From: Ctena decussata
Lineage: Eukaryota > Mollusca > Bivalvia > Lucinida > Lucinidae
Assembly (NCBI GenBank): GCA_963989385.1
Contig: OZ022511.1
Span: 5,208,001-5,272,000, forward strand
Reading direction: 5' to 3'
Length of the DNA: 64,000 nt
Under the pieces are notes generated by a model. The model saw nothing but the letters and a program-made list of their open reading frames with translations. It was not told the DNA's origin and made no database searches. Position 1 is the first letter of the stretch, and each line of letters begins with the position of its first letter. Both the position numbers and the translations under genes were made by a program. Below, piece by piece: positions 32,219 to 44,444 of the stretch.

Positions 32219-33587
32219 GAAGGCTAGATGCACTGACTGTAAGTACATATCAACGAATTTATTGACTGTACAGTCTGCTGGTATTTACAAGGAATTCAAA
32301 ACTTTAGTAATTTACTTCCCGTCAATTAAACCCAATCCCAGATGAACTTGCAGGCGCAGTAAACTAGTAAAATAGCTTTCCTTTCTAAAATAGCAAACTG
32401 CTTAGACTTTACCACTTTTGACTGTATGTTACGACAATAACTTTTGTCACTGTAGTATTGATACCGTAACAATTCTAAGTATTGGAACAGATACATGTAT
32501 GAAGGCGCAGATAGTGCAGACTCAGATCAGACTTCTCTTAAAGGAGCAGCCAGATCAGGGTCCAGACTGTTTGCCATTCCATCTGCATCACGTTTATGGC
32601 AATTGCGGATCTTATTATTAGTGTTCAATTTTTAGAATAGTTATGGTATTTATCATAGGTGTCCTAATTTTTCAGAGTTTATATGTTAAGTAATTCGCTG
32701 AGATAAATGCAAGACATGTTCCAGTTTTGTCGCATAATTCAATGTTACTCATTACATTGTCTTCATATGAGCCACATCATGTGAGTTCTAAAAATGTGGC
32801 CTTGGTGACAAGCAAAAGCTCTGACCGGCCTGCACATAAGTGCAGTCTGATCAGAGACTTGGCTCGTAACACTAGCCATCTATGGAAGTGGTCCAGGCCA
32901 TACAGCCAACAGCGAGGTCTCTAGTTACCTTGTGTGATTGCCAAGGATAATCTGAATGTCACATGACATAATTGCCACATTGCTGGAAATCACATAACAA
33001 AGACTGCTGGCATAGTAGAGCATAATAAGTTTTTATTTATTCTTTCGGCAGTCGCATTAAGACTTCATATGAAACGCTTGTTTGACACATTTCGTTCTGA
33101 AGATAGTATCCGTTTTCAGTAAGATTAGCCTCTATATTAGAACGAAATAATGGACAAAGCAGTCAATTTGCTAGGGTGGATGAACATATCATTGGATAAG
33201 CCAAAACATTTTTTTTTTGATTTACCCTTATGATATTGGCGAACGGTAGGACAAGGTTCTGCTGTAGTAGATTCAAGAAGGGATCCTCTATGATCCAGCC
33301 TCTCTCTCTCTCTCTCTTCTTCTTCTTCTTCTTCTGAGAAGCATCGTGATATAAACTAAAAACTGCTCAAAGACCCATTAAACCCAAACACAACCAACTA
33401 ACCAATTGCCTTCTCGATCTAATCTCATGCAACTCTTTACGAAAGATTGCTCTTTGAAACGAAAAGTTTTTCCGTCATGAGCAGCGTGATTCATTCACCT
33501 GAGAGGTAAATACTGGGCAAGTTCAGCATAACTACTTAGGTAAATCCGATAAACACCCAGGTATTCCTTGCGCTACTCGAAGATCTG
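32219..33587. other. No gene recognised
   Basis: AT-rich sequence to the right of block B. A pyrimidine microsatellite is at 33299-33337. A patch at 32500-32545 ('gtgcagactcagatcagac') looks like an eroded end of the family P MITE. Short frames here have no recognisable similarity. Confidence 0.5.
33299..33337. repeat. TC then TTC microsatellite
   Basis: About nine TC repeats run directly into six TTC repeats, a compound pyrimidine tract. Confidence 0.95.
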
Positions 33588-33807
33588 GGGCCGTATTCAT
33601 AAAACAACTTAAGTCGTTGCTATGCTGTTGCTTAGGCTAAATATTTTTGAAGGAGATTCCCTAAACTATGAAATTTGCTCTGGAGGAACAGTCTTACAAA
33701 GACTGTTCTTCCAGACGAAATTTTATAGTTATAGGGAATCTCCTGTATAGATATTTAGCCTTGGCAACAGCATAGCAACGACTTAAGTTGCCTTATGAAT
33801 ACGGCCC
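33588..33807. mobile_element. Foldback MITE, family R, 220 bp, CTG target duplication
   Basis: Same length and sequence family as 27311-27530: ends GGGCCGTATTCATAAA and inverse, nearly full-length foldback, loop region 'cttacaaagactg'. CTG flanks both sides (33585-33587 and 33808-33810). Confidence 0.9.
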
Positions 33808-34059
33808 CTGTATTTATAAATATCTTCAAGTAGCCCGAGGCATACCTGGTTATTTCTCCATATTTCCCAAGTAATTATGCCGGACAAGCGCAATGTGGTG
33901 TTGCAACTGTCTACCTTGTAAACATGGCGCCAAGAAATGGCGGAGTTCCTGTGACCTGATATCCGGGTATCTCGGATTTTCATGGCACCATGTTTACAAG
34001 GTTCATTGAACACTGAACTCTTGGAAAACTTGACACGCATATAGTTTGTTTAATTTACT

Positions 34060-34211
34060 GGGCCCGTTCGGCATAATTACTTGGATTAACCCAAGCAATA
34101 CTCTGGTATTCCCCCTGCTATTCGAAAATACGTATTCTATGTATCTTTGAGTAGCCCGGGAAATACCTGGGTTTGGTCGGGTTTACCCACGTATTTATTC
34201 CGAACGGGCCC
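34060..34211. mobile_element. Foldback MITE with GGGCCCGTTCGG ends, ACT duplication
   Basis: Arms GGGCCCGTTCGG and CCGAACGGGCCC, continuing imperfectly inward ('ttggattaaccca', 'tgggtttggtcgggttta'). The 3-bp repeat ACT flanks it (34057-34059 and 34212-34214). Length is 152 bp. Related sequence without clean ends seems to lie just upstream ('gcccgaggcatacctgg' at 33831). Confidence 0.8.
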
Positions 34212-34437
34212 ACTGTTTTATCCCAAGTCCAAACAATCCTACTGCAACTCGAAGTCTACCGTGTAAAGGAAAATATAAAGTACACTCTAAAACTCCAGCA
34301 GTTGTCGTCGTTAAACAGCTATTTGTGCTTGTTACAGTCCAGAAATAAAAGGAAGTTCAACATTTGACAAAGAATCAAGGAACGTTCAAAAAAGGACCAG
34401 CGGTTGAGTTAACACTCTCAGATGCCGGTAATTATGA

Positions 34438-37332
34438 ACAAGAGGGCCATGGTGGCCCTGAATCGCTCACCTGAGCATTAATCAGTTCACTGGCTCTGGT
34501 GAAGATTTATAGTTATACAAGTTTTTACCATACATGGGAATGGCGGCCACCTTGGTCCTGTGACCGAGATCATTTGAAGAACTTTCAATCCTTTGACCCA
34601 TGTGCAGGCTCCATATGAAATTTGAGTTTAGTCTGCCCAGTGGTTTCAAAGATGTTTGAAAATATTTATGGATGGATGACAGAGGCAGCTAACACCAATA
34701 CTGTAAGGCTCAAGTGAGCTGAAAATGGCAGAGTCGCTTCTCCGAAAAGTTCCCGTTCATGTTGAGTTCCTTTGATGGATTTGAACTAGACTAAACTAGG
34801 CAAACTGTGACAGATGATATAATGGTAGCATCATTATCTCAATGTGGTGAAACTAATGTATTCCAAGGAGTTTGTGGCTGGCATCATTGCAATGTTACTT
34901 CAGATTCTTGCAGCATAACTTAATTTAGATATGACCTAGTGACCTAGCATTTGACCCGACATGACCCAGTTTCAAAATTGACCTAGATTTTAAGGAGATA
35001 CCTAGATTTTATGGAGATAAACATTCTGACAAAGTTTCATAAAGATTGGATCAAAACTGTGTCCTCTAGGGTGTGCACAAAGTTTTTCTAAGATTTGACC
35101 TAGTGACCTAGTTTTTAATCTGACACGACCAAGTTTCAAACCTGGTCTGGATATTGTGAGGATAAACATTCTGACAAAGGTTCATGAAGATTGAATCAAA
35201 ACTGTGCCCTCTAGAGTGAACACAAGGTCGTTCTTATATCTGACCTAGTGACGTAGTTTTTGACCCGACATGATCTACTTTCAAACTTGGCCTAAATATT
35301 GTGACGATAAATATTCTGATAAAGTTTCAAAAAGATTGGATCAAAACTGTGTCCTTTAGTGCGTACACAAGGTTTTTCTAAGATCTGACCTAGTTTTTGA
35401 CCCAACATGACCCAGTTTCAAATTTGGCCTAGATATTGTGAGGATAAACATTCTGACAAAATTTCATTCGGTTTGGATCAAAACTGTGACCTGTAGAGCG
35501 TACACTATGTTTTCCTAATATTTGACCTAGTTTTCGACCCCATATGAACCAGTTTCGAACTTGGCCTGGATATTGTAAGAATAAACATTCTGACAAAGTT
35601 TCATTGAGATTGGATCAAAACTGTGCCCTCTGGAGGGTATACAAGGTCGTTCTTATATTTGACCTAGTAACCTAGTTTTTGACCCGAGACGACCCAGTTT
35701 CAAATTTTACCTAGATTTCATAAAGATAAACACTCTGACAGAGTTTCATGAAGCTTGGATCAAAACTGTGCCTTCTAGGGTGAACACAATTTTTTCTAAG
35801 AATTGACCTAGTGACCTCGTTTTTGACCCGACGTGACTCAGCTTCATAGGGGGGCTTAGATATATGGACAATTTTGACATGGATCATGAAGATTGGATTG
35901 AAACTAGGCCTTCTAGTGCGTACACAAGGTTTTTCTAAGATTTAACCTAGTGACCTAGTTTTTAAAACACCACGGCCCAGTTTCAAACTTGTCCTCTATA
36001 TTATGAGGATAAACATTCTGACACTGTTTCATGAACTTTGGATCAAAACTGTTACTTCTAGAGCGTACACAATGTTTTTCTTAGATTTGACCTAGTGACA
36101 TAGTTTTTGACTTGACATGACTCCGTTTTAAACTTGGCCTAGAGTTTATAGCGATAAACAGTCTGACAAAGCTTGACAAAGATTGGATTAAAATTGTGTC
36201 CTCTTGAGCGTACACAAGGTTTTTCTAAGATTTGACCTAGTGACCTAGTTTTACCCAGTTTCAAACTTGTCCTCTATATTATCAGGATAAACATTCTGAC
36301 AAAGTTTCATGAACTTTGGATTAAAACTGTGCCTTCAAGAGTGTACACAAGGTTTTTCTAAGATTTGACCTCGTGACTTAGTTTTTGACCCGACATAACC
36401 CAGTTTAAAACTTGTCCTACATATTTTGAGGATAAACATTCTGACAAAGTTTCATGAACCTTGAATTTAAACTGTGCCTTCTAGAGCGTACTCAAAGTTT
36501 TTCTAAGATTTGACCTTGTGACCTAGTTTTTGACCCGACATGACCCAGTTTTAAACTTGTCCTAGAGTTAATAGAGATAAACATTCTGACAATGTTTCAT
36601 AAAGACTGGATTAAAACTGTGTCCTCTAGAGCGTACAAAAGGTTTTTCTATGATTTGACCTAGTGACCTAGTTTTTGACTTGACATGACCCAGGTTCGAA
36701 TCTTTGTTAGATATTATTAGGATAAACATTCTGACAAGGTTTCACGAACTTTGGATTAAAACTGTGCTTTCTAGAGTGTACACAATGTTTTTTTTCTAAG
36801 ATTTGACCTAGTGACCTAGCTTTTTCCCGACATAAACTAGTTTCAAACTTGGCCTAGAGTTTATAAAGGTATACATTCTGACAAAGTTTCATAAAGATTT
36901 GATCAAAACTGTGTCCTCTAGAGCGTACACAAGGTTTTTCTATGATTTGACCTAGTGACCTAGTTTTTGACCTGATGTGACCCGGTTTCAAACTTATTAT
37001 AGATTTCATGAGGATAAACATTCTGACAAAGTTTCATGAACTTTGAATGAAAACTGTCCCTTCTAGGGCGTACACAAGGTTTTTGTAAGATTTGACCTAG
37101 TGACCTAGTTTTTGACCCGACATGACCCAGTTTCAAACTTTGCCTAGATTTTAGAAAGATTAACATTCTGACAAAAATTTAGAAAGATTGAATCAAAACT
37201 GCCTGCAAGAGTGTACACAAGCAAAAGTTGATGGACTTCCGGACGGACGTCCGTCCACACGTACGACGAACGACGGACATTACGGTATCCCAAAAGCTCA
37301 CCCTGAGCACATCGTGCTCAGGTGAGCTAAAA
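34438..37332. mobile_element. Tandem-cored element with terminal hairpin (Helentron/pearl-like), 2.9 kb
   Basis: Begins with the palindrome GGGCCATGGTGGCCC and GCTCACCTGAGCA. It is filled by about 16 diverged units of roughly 130-147 bp ('tgacctagtgacctagttt', 'gataaacattctgacaaag', 'gcgtacacaaggtttttct'). It then carries 'ggacggacgtccgtcc' and ends in a 34-base hairpin (AGCTCACC...GGTGAGCT, 37295-37328) that repeats the 5' motif in inverse. Tandem core, ACGG-type microsatellite and 3' hairpin are the known build of bivalve pearl/HINE-type non-autonomous Helitron relatives. Class assignment is inference. No RepHel protein is present. Confidence 0.75.
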
Positions 37333-39426
37333 AGAATTCTTTCAAATATCAGTCAAAAAGATGTGGTTGGAACTTAACACCTCTGAAATTATATGTGTGG
37401 AAACACTATTATTATTATATTCTACTGTAGAACAATGTACAAGGAGTGATAAAAAAACGTGAACTGTTATTGTAATAGGAAAGATCATAGCAAATTTCGT
37501 TAGTATCCCAGAAATGTTTTGTGTTTAAGACATGCTGTTTGAAAGTTTGCATGGCTTCTATAGAGAAATTACTATTTCACATATAATCTGTAACGTGCAG
37601 GAGCTACACATTAAATATATTCAATAATAGCACCAACTTAAAACGTGCTATGGTCTTTTATTTTACTGATACATGTATCAGAACAATATTATCCTCTTAA
37701 AATTTGCAGGTGTTTCATACATTTTACTTAAATAATACAGATTTGAATACAATGTATTAGAGCTATTGTAGACCAATTCATAACACACTGGCTCATAGAT
37801 CCGAGCAGAAATGTTACTTTCAATCTAATGTCATGAATGCCAAATGCGAATCAGCAAGCCCCTGATCAGCGCAGCCATCGTATAAAACTAACATAATAAT
37901 AAAAATCAAATAGCCTTAAGAGGGATAATGTTTTTTGGGTTTTTTGTCGTTTCTTTTAAAATTGTGTGAACAACTTTGCACAATGCTTGCGTTAATTTTA
38001 ATATGTAACGTCATAGTCTCGCTCATGTGCTGCAAGCAACACCAGTTTCAGCTACTTAAAGACACATTTGGTGGCACTCATAATCACCTTCAATAAACAT
38101 ACCCTCTCCCAATTCCCAACATTTAAAGATGTTCTTATTTAGGTGATTATGAGTGTCATAAAATCCCTTCACTGTAGCCTCTACCTGTATGAAATAAAAG
38201 GTCTCTTTAGGGCCCCTGCTGATTCCTTATCTCAAATCTCCATATCTCAATAAACAGTCATTAGGGTGTCATGCAATCGAAAATATGTCTTTAAGATTGC
38301 ATCAGAACTGACTTAAAATCTCATGCACAGAGCGAACACACGTCTTATCTTTCTCGACCCCGAGTATCCTTTCGGTCTTCCTGCGACGAAGGGTTGCTCG
38401 GGTCCAGATGGTGCAAATTAGTAGACAATAAAATTATTAAGGCTACGATTCTACGATGCTTTATCTGCAATTGCACAATAACTGATTCGTTGTCTATATT
38501 CTGAGATTAATAAACCTAGCTGAAAGAAATCAGTTTCGGTATCCATGTACTCAACATGAATTCTAAAGTTGAAATTCATTGTCGTCACAAAATTTTGATT
38601 GCATTCGAATCTTTAATTGTTCTTCTGAGTGATTTTACGCCAGTCAGAAACAATTTTTGCACAGAAGTTTTATAAGAAAGTCACTTGGTACCTACCATAA
38701 CTATCTACCGTTTGTGGTGAGCTGGACGCGCAGGAATACTTAACCGCCAGTTTTTATAGCAGACACCATTATGGTAATTTCAAGGTTTGGAGAATAGAAT
38801 GGAAACATCAGTTCATAGTTCCGTGAGTGCCCTATAGCTCCGCCTACCCTCATTTGCGTAAGAAATTTTTTATTTGCAAACCAATTTTTGTCAAATTTAG
38901 CAGTTATTTTTCTAATGATATACAAAAGTTATTCTGAAAATTTCAGAAACTTATATTTTATAGGTAATGAGATATTCGGGTAACAATTTACTATATATTT
39001 TAATCATTTTCAGTGAGTTTGTGGGACCTAGTCCCAGAAACGGCTGAACTTGATCTTATCTCTAACAGCATGCTCAGTCAGTGGCACTTCTGACTGGCCA
39101 GCGAACAGTAGTTAAGTAGGTGCTAATTAGCTTTGAGTGGCATCTCGGAACCATGAATTCAGTACGAATTGTGCAATGAAAATGTGAATAGCATACCAAA
39201 TGCCATATATGTACATATTTAGTCAAAGATAACGCCAACTGTCAATTACGAACAACTACCCGTTCTACGCATGACTTACATAAGGCTACGTAGAAGGCTA
39301 CATAAGGCGTGGGCAGTGTCGCGCAGACCGTCGTCAGTCAAGAAACAGACACAAATAAACCGACTCTGCTATTTTGTTTCTTTGATGTGTTCCTTGCTTC
39401 CGGAGGTTCTGCCTTCAGAATTTATT
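37333..39426. other. No gene recognised
   Basis: AT-rich sequence. The only structures are a small foldback at 38073-38157 and short frames without similarity, for example the 61-codon minus frame at 38740-38925. Confidence 0.5.
38073..38157. mobile_element. Small foldback, 85 bp
   Basis: Arms 'gcactcataatcacct' and 'aggtgattatgagtgtc' are inverted with a loop of about 50 bp. It is probably a MITE end pair or short hairpin repeat. Confidence 0.6.
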
Positions 39427-39664
39427 TGAGCCGCGACACGACAAAACCAACAAAGTGGTTGTGCGACCAGCGCAGACTCAAATCAGCCTGGGCATCCGCC
39501 CAGTCTGATCAGAGTCTTCGCTGTCCGCATTGAGGTAGCTTAGACCCTTAGCTACCCCATAAGCGCCAAGCGAAGAGTTTGATCAGACTAGGCGGATGCC
39601 CAGGCTGATTTGAGTCTGCGCTGGGCACACAACCACATTGTTAGTTTTCTCGAGTCGCGGCTCA
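39427..39664 (+). mobile_element. Palindromic MITE, family P, near-consensus copy
   Basis: Ends TGAGCCGCGACACGA and the inverse of TCGAGTCGCGGCTCA. Both halves read well against each other, with central 'ggtagcttagacccttagc'. Low divergence from the 43869 and 48121 copies suggests a more recent insertion than the 15554/28386 pair. Confidence 0.92.
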
Positions 39665-40103
39665 TTTGACGAAGTATACAGACGTACTTTCCGGGCTTCG
39701 CTCAATATTATTTAACTGTATAACAGAAAAGTGAACTCTTGTTTATGGCAGATTACATACAGCACACGTCTGCATATCTATCATCCCTAGTTTAAGTATG
39801 TCTCCAATTATGCCTATTTATTTTACAGTTAATGTGCAGCGCGCCAGTTTTATAGAACAAAACTACGAGATACTTCTAATATGCATTGAGTATGACTTGG
39901 AAAAGGGTATGATTTAATTTTGCATTGGCATCATGTCAGTTGAAGAAACTTACTCTGTTTCTTCATACGTATATACAAACATACATACAATGCATCAGAG
40001 TCACTTTATTGTTTCCTTTAATGTCTTTTTGATCATTTTTATTCCCCAGATTTTGAAAACGTTGGTGGGGATAATGCCTTTGGCTTGCCCTTGCGTGAGT
40101 TCG

Positions 40104-40129
40104 TCCATCCGTCCGTCCGTCCGTCCATC
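40104..40129. repeat. GTCC tetranucleotide microsatellite
   Basis: Five to six GTCC repeats, the inverse of the GGAC tract type that ends the tandem-cored elements of this window. Confidence 0.9.
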
Positions 40130-40479
40130 AGACCGTTTCTGAAGGTACGCGGGCAATTGAAAAGTACGTAGAATGGCACCGTAAGATAAATACTATCAAG
40201 GTATATATGTTTGGAAACAAGAGTACATCCGCTACAGGATGGTTTGTACATGTTTACATAGTACATGTACTTGATATGCACGTGCAGCGCTTGCTCAAAA
40301 TAAAAAGGTGTATAGACACTGGCGGTAATTTTAAGCACAATAATGCGTTCAGATTGACAGAAAATGGCTGGAGTCATTTAAAGATAACAATTTGTGAAAC
40401 AAAACATTTGCTTTTAATATTTAAATCCTAAAATGTATTAAGCGATCACTATGCCCCAATTTATACATTCTGATTTGAA

Positions 40480-40504
40480 AATAAATAAATTAATAAATAA
40501 ATAA
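40480..40504. repeat. AATA microsatellite
   Basis: About six AATA-type repeats with one interruption. Confidence 0.85.
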
Positions 40505-43127
40505 ACGAGTAGAATAATGACGGCCATTCCAAACTGGCAAATTTTTATGATTTTTGTTTCATTCTTTACAATAACTGGGCTGTTACAGCAACAACAAAAT
40601 CCAATAAATAAAAAATAACTAAAAAATAACGAATGAAAAGCATGTCGTCGCGCTAAGGTTTCGGATTGCCGCGTTCTGTTCACAAGAAAATTGATACAAG
40701 TAAGACAGCCCCCTAATTTCAAGAAGTCGATGGGTGACTCAACAGGTGATGTTTTAGCCTAGGCACGAGATTTTGGGGGAATATCTAGTTTTCTACCATG
40801 AATAAAATCTATCTAAAGTCCCAAGGTATTTCCTTTGTTTTGTTTACAACCTGTTTCATTTAAAATAAACTAATGCATTTAAGTATCGCTGCTTTAATCC
40901 CATCTATGGGACTATTTCAAGAATTATCTGCCCTCCGATATGACTAACTTTACTCCTTTTAATAGTGTTACAGAGCATACGAGTTGTGCTTGATGAGAAC
41001 AGTGAGCAAGGCTAAACACCTACCTGGTGTATATTTTTTTTAAATATATGCATCGTATCATTTGGTTTACTGTCGTATTATAAATGCATTTCCATGTGTT
41101 TTTACAGATGGTGATATAAGTTTCTTAAAGTCCCCATAGTCCTATCTGTGGTAAAAATCGTCAAAGCACAAATCCTTATAAAATTGGTAAAGTCTTCAGA
41201 ATTGATGATAATATGTCGCTTGTTGTGCTTTTTGTGTCATATAACTGGCACAAAAGAAGGAATAAGGTATTTTGAAAAAAAAAGACAAGTCTTTCCGTAT
41301 AAATGCGGTTTTCGTTTCTGGTTCCCCGTTTGGCAATGTACTCATACAACAGCGAGACAAGAAAAGAGATCCTTGCCTTACATTGTATTTTTATTATTTG
41401 TTAAAGGACTGTACATTGTATTTTTATCTTCTGTACCTTGTATTGTTACCGCTTGTACTTTGTATTTTTATCATGTAATGAAACTTGTGAAATCGAAAGT
41501 AGGTCATTTTAGTTGCCAACTAAAATGACCTAGATATTTTTTCAAATCGTTTTTATGAGAAACTCAAGGACGTTTTAATTTTTCAAAGCTGGCCAATTAC
41601 AATCATACACAATGAAGAGACTGTAGTAAGAAGCTTGCAGCGATACTTCACGATAAAATATTTCATGTTGATAGAGCAATGGGGCCTTTAATATTTAAAG
41701 ATTTACTCCCTTTATAATAATAACAAAAATGATTTGATGAAATATTTCATGCCATACCTCCGACATGGTCTAACTATACAGTTGAATCAGAGTTTAGATA
41801 ATAATAATAATTGATAAAAGTGACTTTAAACAAAAAATAAGATAAATTTTTATACATTTGCGGACCGCAGTTGAAATCGCATTACTGGACAAAAATAATT
41901 CATGCATACGTCATAATCACATGCACGAATTAAAAAAATACCTCAGCCTGATAACATGACACACGTGGTCAAAATCGATATTCTTACAGGCCGTGGGGAA
42001 ATTGGTAATTTGCATTTTAATTTGAAGATTATTTTTCATTCAACATTTATCGAATAAGCACGCATTTTCTCAAAACTTGTTCGGTTAATTATGAGACTAT
42101 TACATATTGTCCAACGATTTTTGTTAAAATATTTGTTTCTGAAAACATGAAATAAACGAGGGAGACAATCTTTAATCAAGTAGAATAAAATAATTCAGGC
42201 AATTTTCGTACGTTAAATTTGTCATATGATAGCCTATAAAATTTATGAAATTAAATATAAGTTTCTCAGTTCGTGAAAATGTTCAGCACCATTTTCGAAA
42301 GAGTAAAGGTTAAAGTATTCCATTAAAATTTGCGTTTTCCAGTGTCCATACAGTTTATCTATAATAAAATATCTTGTGCCTATTACATAACTTCCATCTC
42401 AAAATTATGTTTAAAATAAAGCAAATATTGCTGTTTAAAATGGTACCAAACATGGATAGGTTTGTTAATTGGCTACTGAAAAATTTTAGCATTCTACGTA
42501 CTTTTCAAATGCGCCTCATATGTCACGTCGTCTTTCAAACTGATGCAACCGTTAAATTTAGTTAAAGGATTTTATTTGTAAATGGTGAAATTGTGAGGGG
42601 GTAAACCATTAATACAGGAATAAGTCGGGTACCTCCAGACCGAACAGACATGAACTAATATTTGTTCATGATCTAATTAATCAGATGTCTGTCAAATAAA
42701 AAATTATCCATATTACATCAGATATTTGCTAGGTTTGCCGGAATTATGAAATAAAAACTCTAAAGTTTTTTATTTTTCTTAGTATATATAGAATGCTCTC
42801 TAGGTAATTATTTTGTCTATTTGGTAAAATGCCGCTCACAGTAAGATACTAATACTTATCTTTCATAACCCAGAATTAATGAACCACAATTACAGCAATT
42901 ATTTGGATCTGTTGACATACTTGTACACAAATTGCTTATATAATTTACTCGGCTATATTCCCTATATTTGAGCGCAATACTAAAAGACCATGTGCATTCG
43001 CGGATAAAAATGTATAAATGGTAAAAAAAGATTATTTCTTCAATGATGCTTTCAACCAAGAAAAACTGCGCTGTCCGAAGAGGTTCTGATGTGAGAATGT
43101 TTTTATCCTTATATCGGACAACATCTT

Positions 43128-43640
43128 CCACAATTCAAAACCTTCAGACAGGAAATAAAAAAAAATCACACTGCCGTACAGTTTTTGAATTTTTGAAGCT
43201 ATTTGACCAAGTTACTACCTAAACCTTCCACAATTCAAATTATTCAGACAGTGACAAAAATCACTGTCAATCAGAGTTTTTGAGTTGTGGAAGCTGTTGT
43301 CTGAATTCCATTTTTTGTTGTTGCTGTTGTTGTTTTTACAATTCAAAATCCCTCAGACAGTGAACAGACATCACCCTGTTCATAAAAGTTTTAAGTTAAG
43401 GACGCATTTTATCCATACAACTGACATACAACGTCCACAATTAAAAAATGCTGGCAAAATTTAAAGCGTCCAAAATTCAAATAAGGTCACAAAGGCATCC
43501 ACAATTCAAAATATCTACAGTGTCACTTTTTGTGGCAATATGGACGGAAAGCTTCCATCCTCAGTTCAAACCGTCTTCGGAAAGCTAAATTTTCACAGAG
43601 AATAAGAGTCCTAATTCAAGGATCTGCGTTCAAACCGGGA
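43128..43640. repeat. Irregular tandem repeat with 'ccacaattcaaa' motif
   Basis: The motif 'tccacaattcaaa', often followed by 'ttcagacagtga', recurs at about 43128, 43228, 43337, 43433 and 43498, with decayed spacing of roughly 65-110 bp. An inverted variant, 'tttgagttgtggaagc', occurs near 43280. It looks like an old tandem block. Confidence 0.65.
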
Positions 43641-43868
43641 AAAAGACCAAAAGCAAAGATGCAGACATAAGCAACGCTTCAAGGCCTCTATCTTAAAACT
43701 TAAGTTATACAAGCCTTTGCAGATCGTTGGCTATCGGTGAAATGGCATGACCTACCGCAGTCGCAGCTGCAAATTATGTATCACAAAAAGAAATGACTTC
43801 AATTATTTCTAGTTTAAAGAAAAGCTCAGACAACTATCACCTTGTCTGTCATGATTTCTAGAGATACT

Positions 43869-44106
43869 TGAGCCGCGACACGAGAAAACCAACAATGTGG
43901 TTGTACGCCCAGCGCAGACTCAATTCAGCCTGGGCATCCGCACAGTCTGATCAGAGTCTTCGCTGTCCGCATGGAGATAGCTCAGACCCTTAGCTACCCT
44001 TTAAGCGCAAAGCGAGGATTCTGATCAGACTGGGCGGATGCCCAGGCTGATCTGAATCTGCGCTGGGCGCACAACCACATTGTTGGACTTCTCATGTCGC
44101 GGCTCA
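43869..44106 (+). mobile_element. Palindromic MITE, family P, near-consensus copy
   Basis: Ends TGAGCCGCGACACGA and the inverse of TCATGTCGCGGCTCA, with a complete foldback body and central 'gatagctcagacccttagc'. Confidence 0.92.
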
Positions 44107-44444
44107 CTTGTTCATAGCTCAAAGATTCTTTTGTAGCTGTTGGACGAGGTCAAACTTATGTGTTACCAAGATGTGCAAGATAAGAAATGTCAACACTGGA
44201 ATTGCAAATATCAATTAGGACTTTGACCGGCTAGGCGGACTTTGCATGGGCTAAATCACGTGTACGGTGTGACCTTTTTTGAGATCTAGGCCATAGTTTT
44301 CTCTTTTTATTCCTTAGACATAGCAATTCAAGGCTGATGACTTTCAAATATGCAACAGGAAGGGAAAAAGCGCAATATGAAATGTTATGACAATTTCACA
44401 TCTTTTCATGATTCTATTAAACAAGAATTGTCAGTAGACAATAA

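Larger units (their letters stand above)
39665..43127. other. No gene recognised, 3.5 kb
   Basis: AT-rich sequence. A GTCC microsatellite at 40104-40129 with nearby 'ggtggggataatgcc' may be the worn end of a tandem-cored element. An AATA tract is at 40480-40504. The frames at 41148-41528 and 40438-40722 contain hydrophobic stretches but no recognisable motifs. Splice-flanked exons were not convincingly found. Confidence 0.45.

Noticed and set aside
41148..41528. 126-codon hydrophobic frame as a membrane protein
   Set aside because: AT-rich frames of this size are expected by chance. No conserved motif, start context or splice structure supports it.
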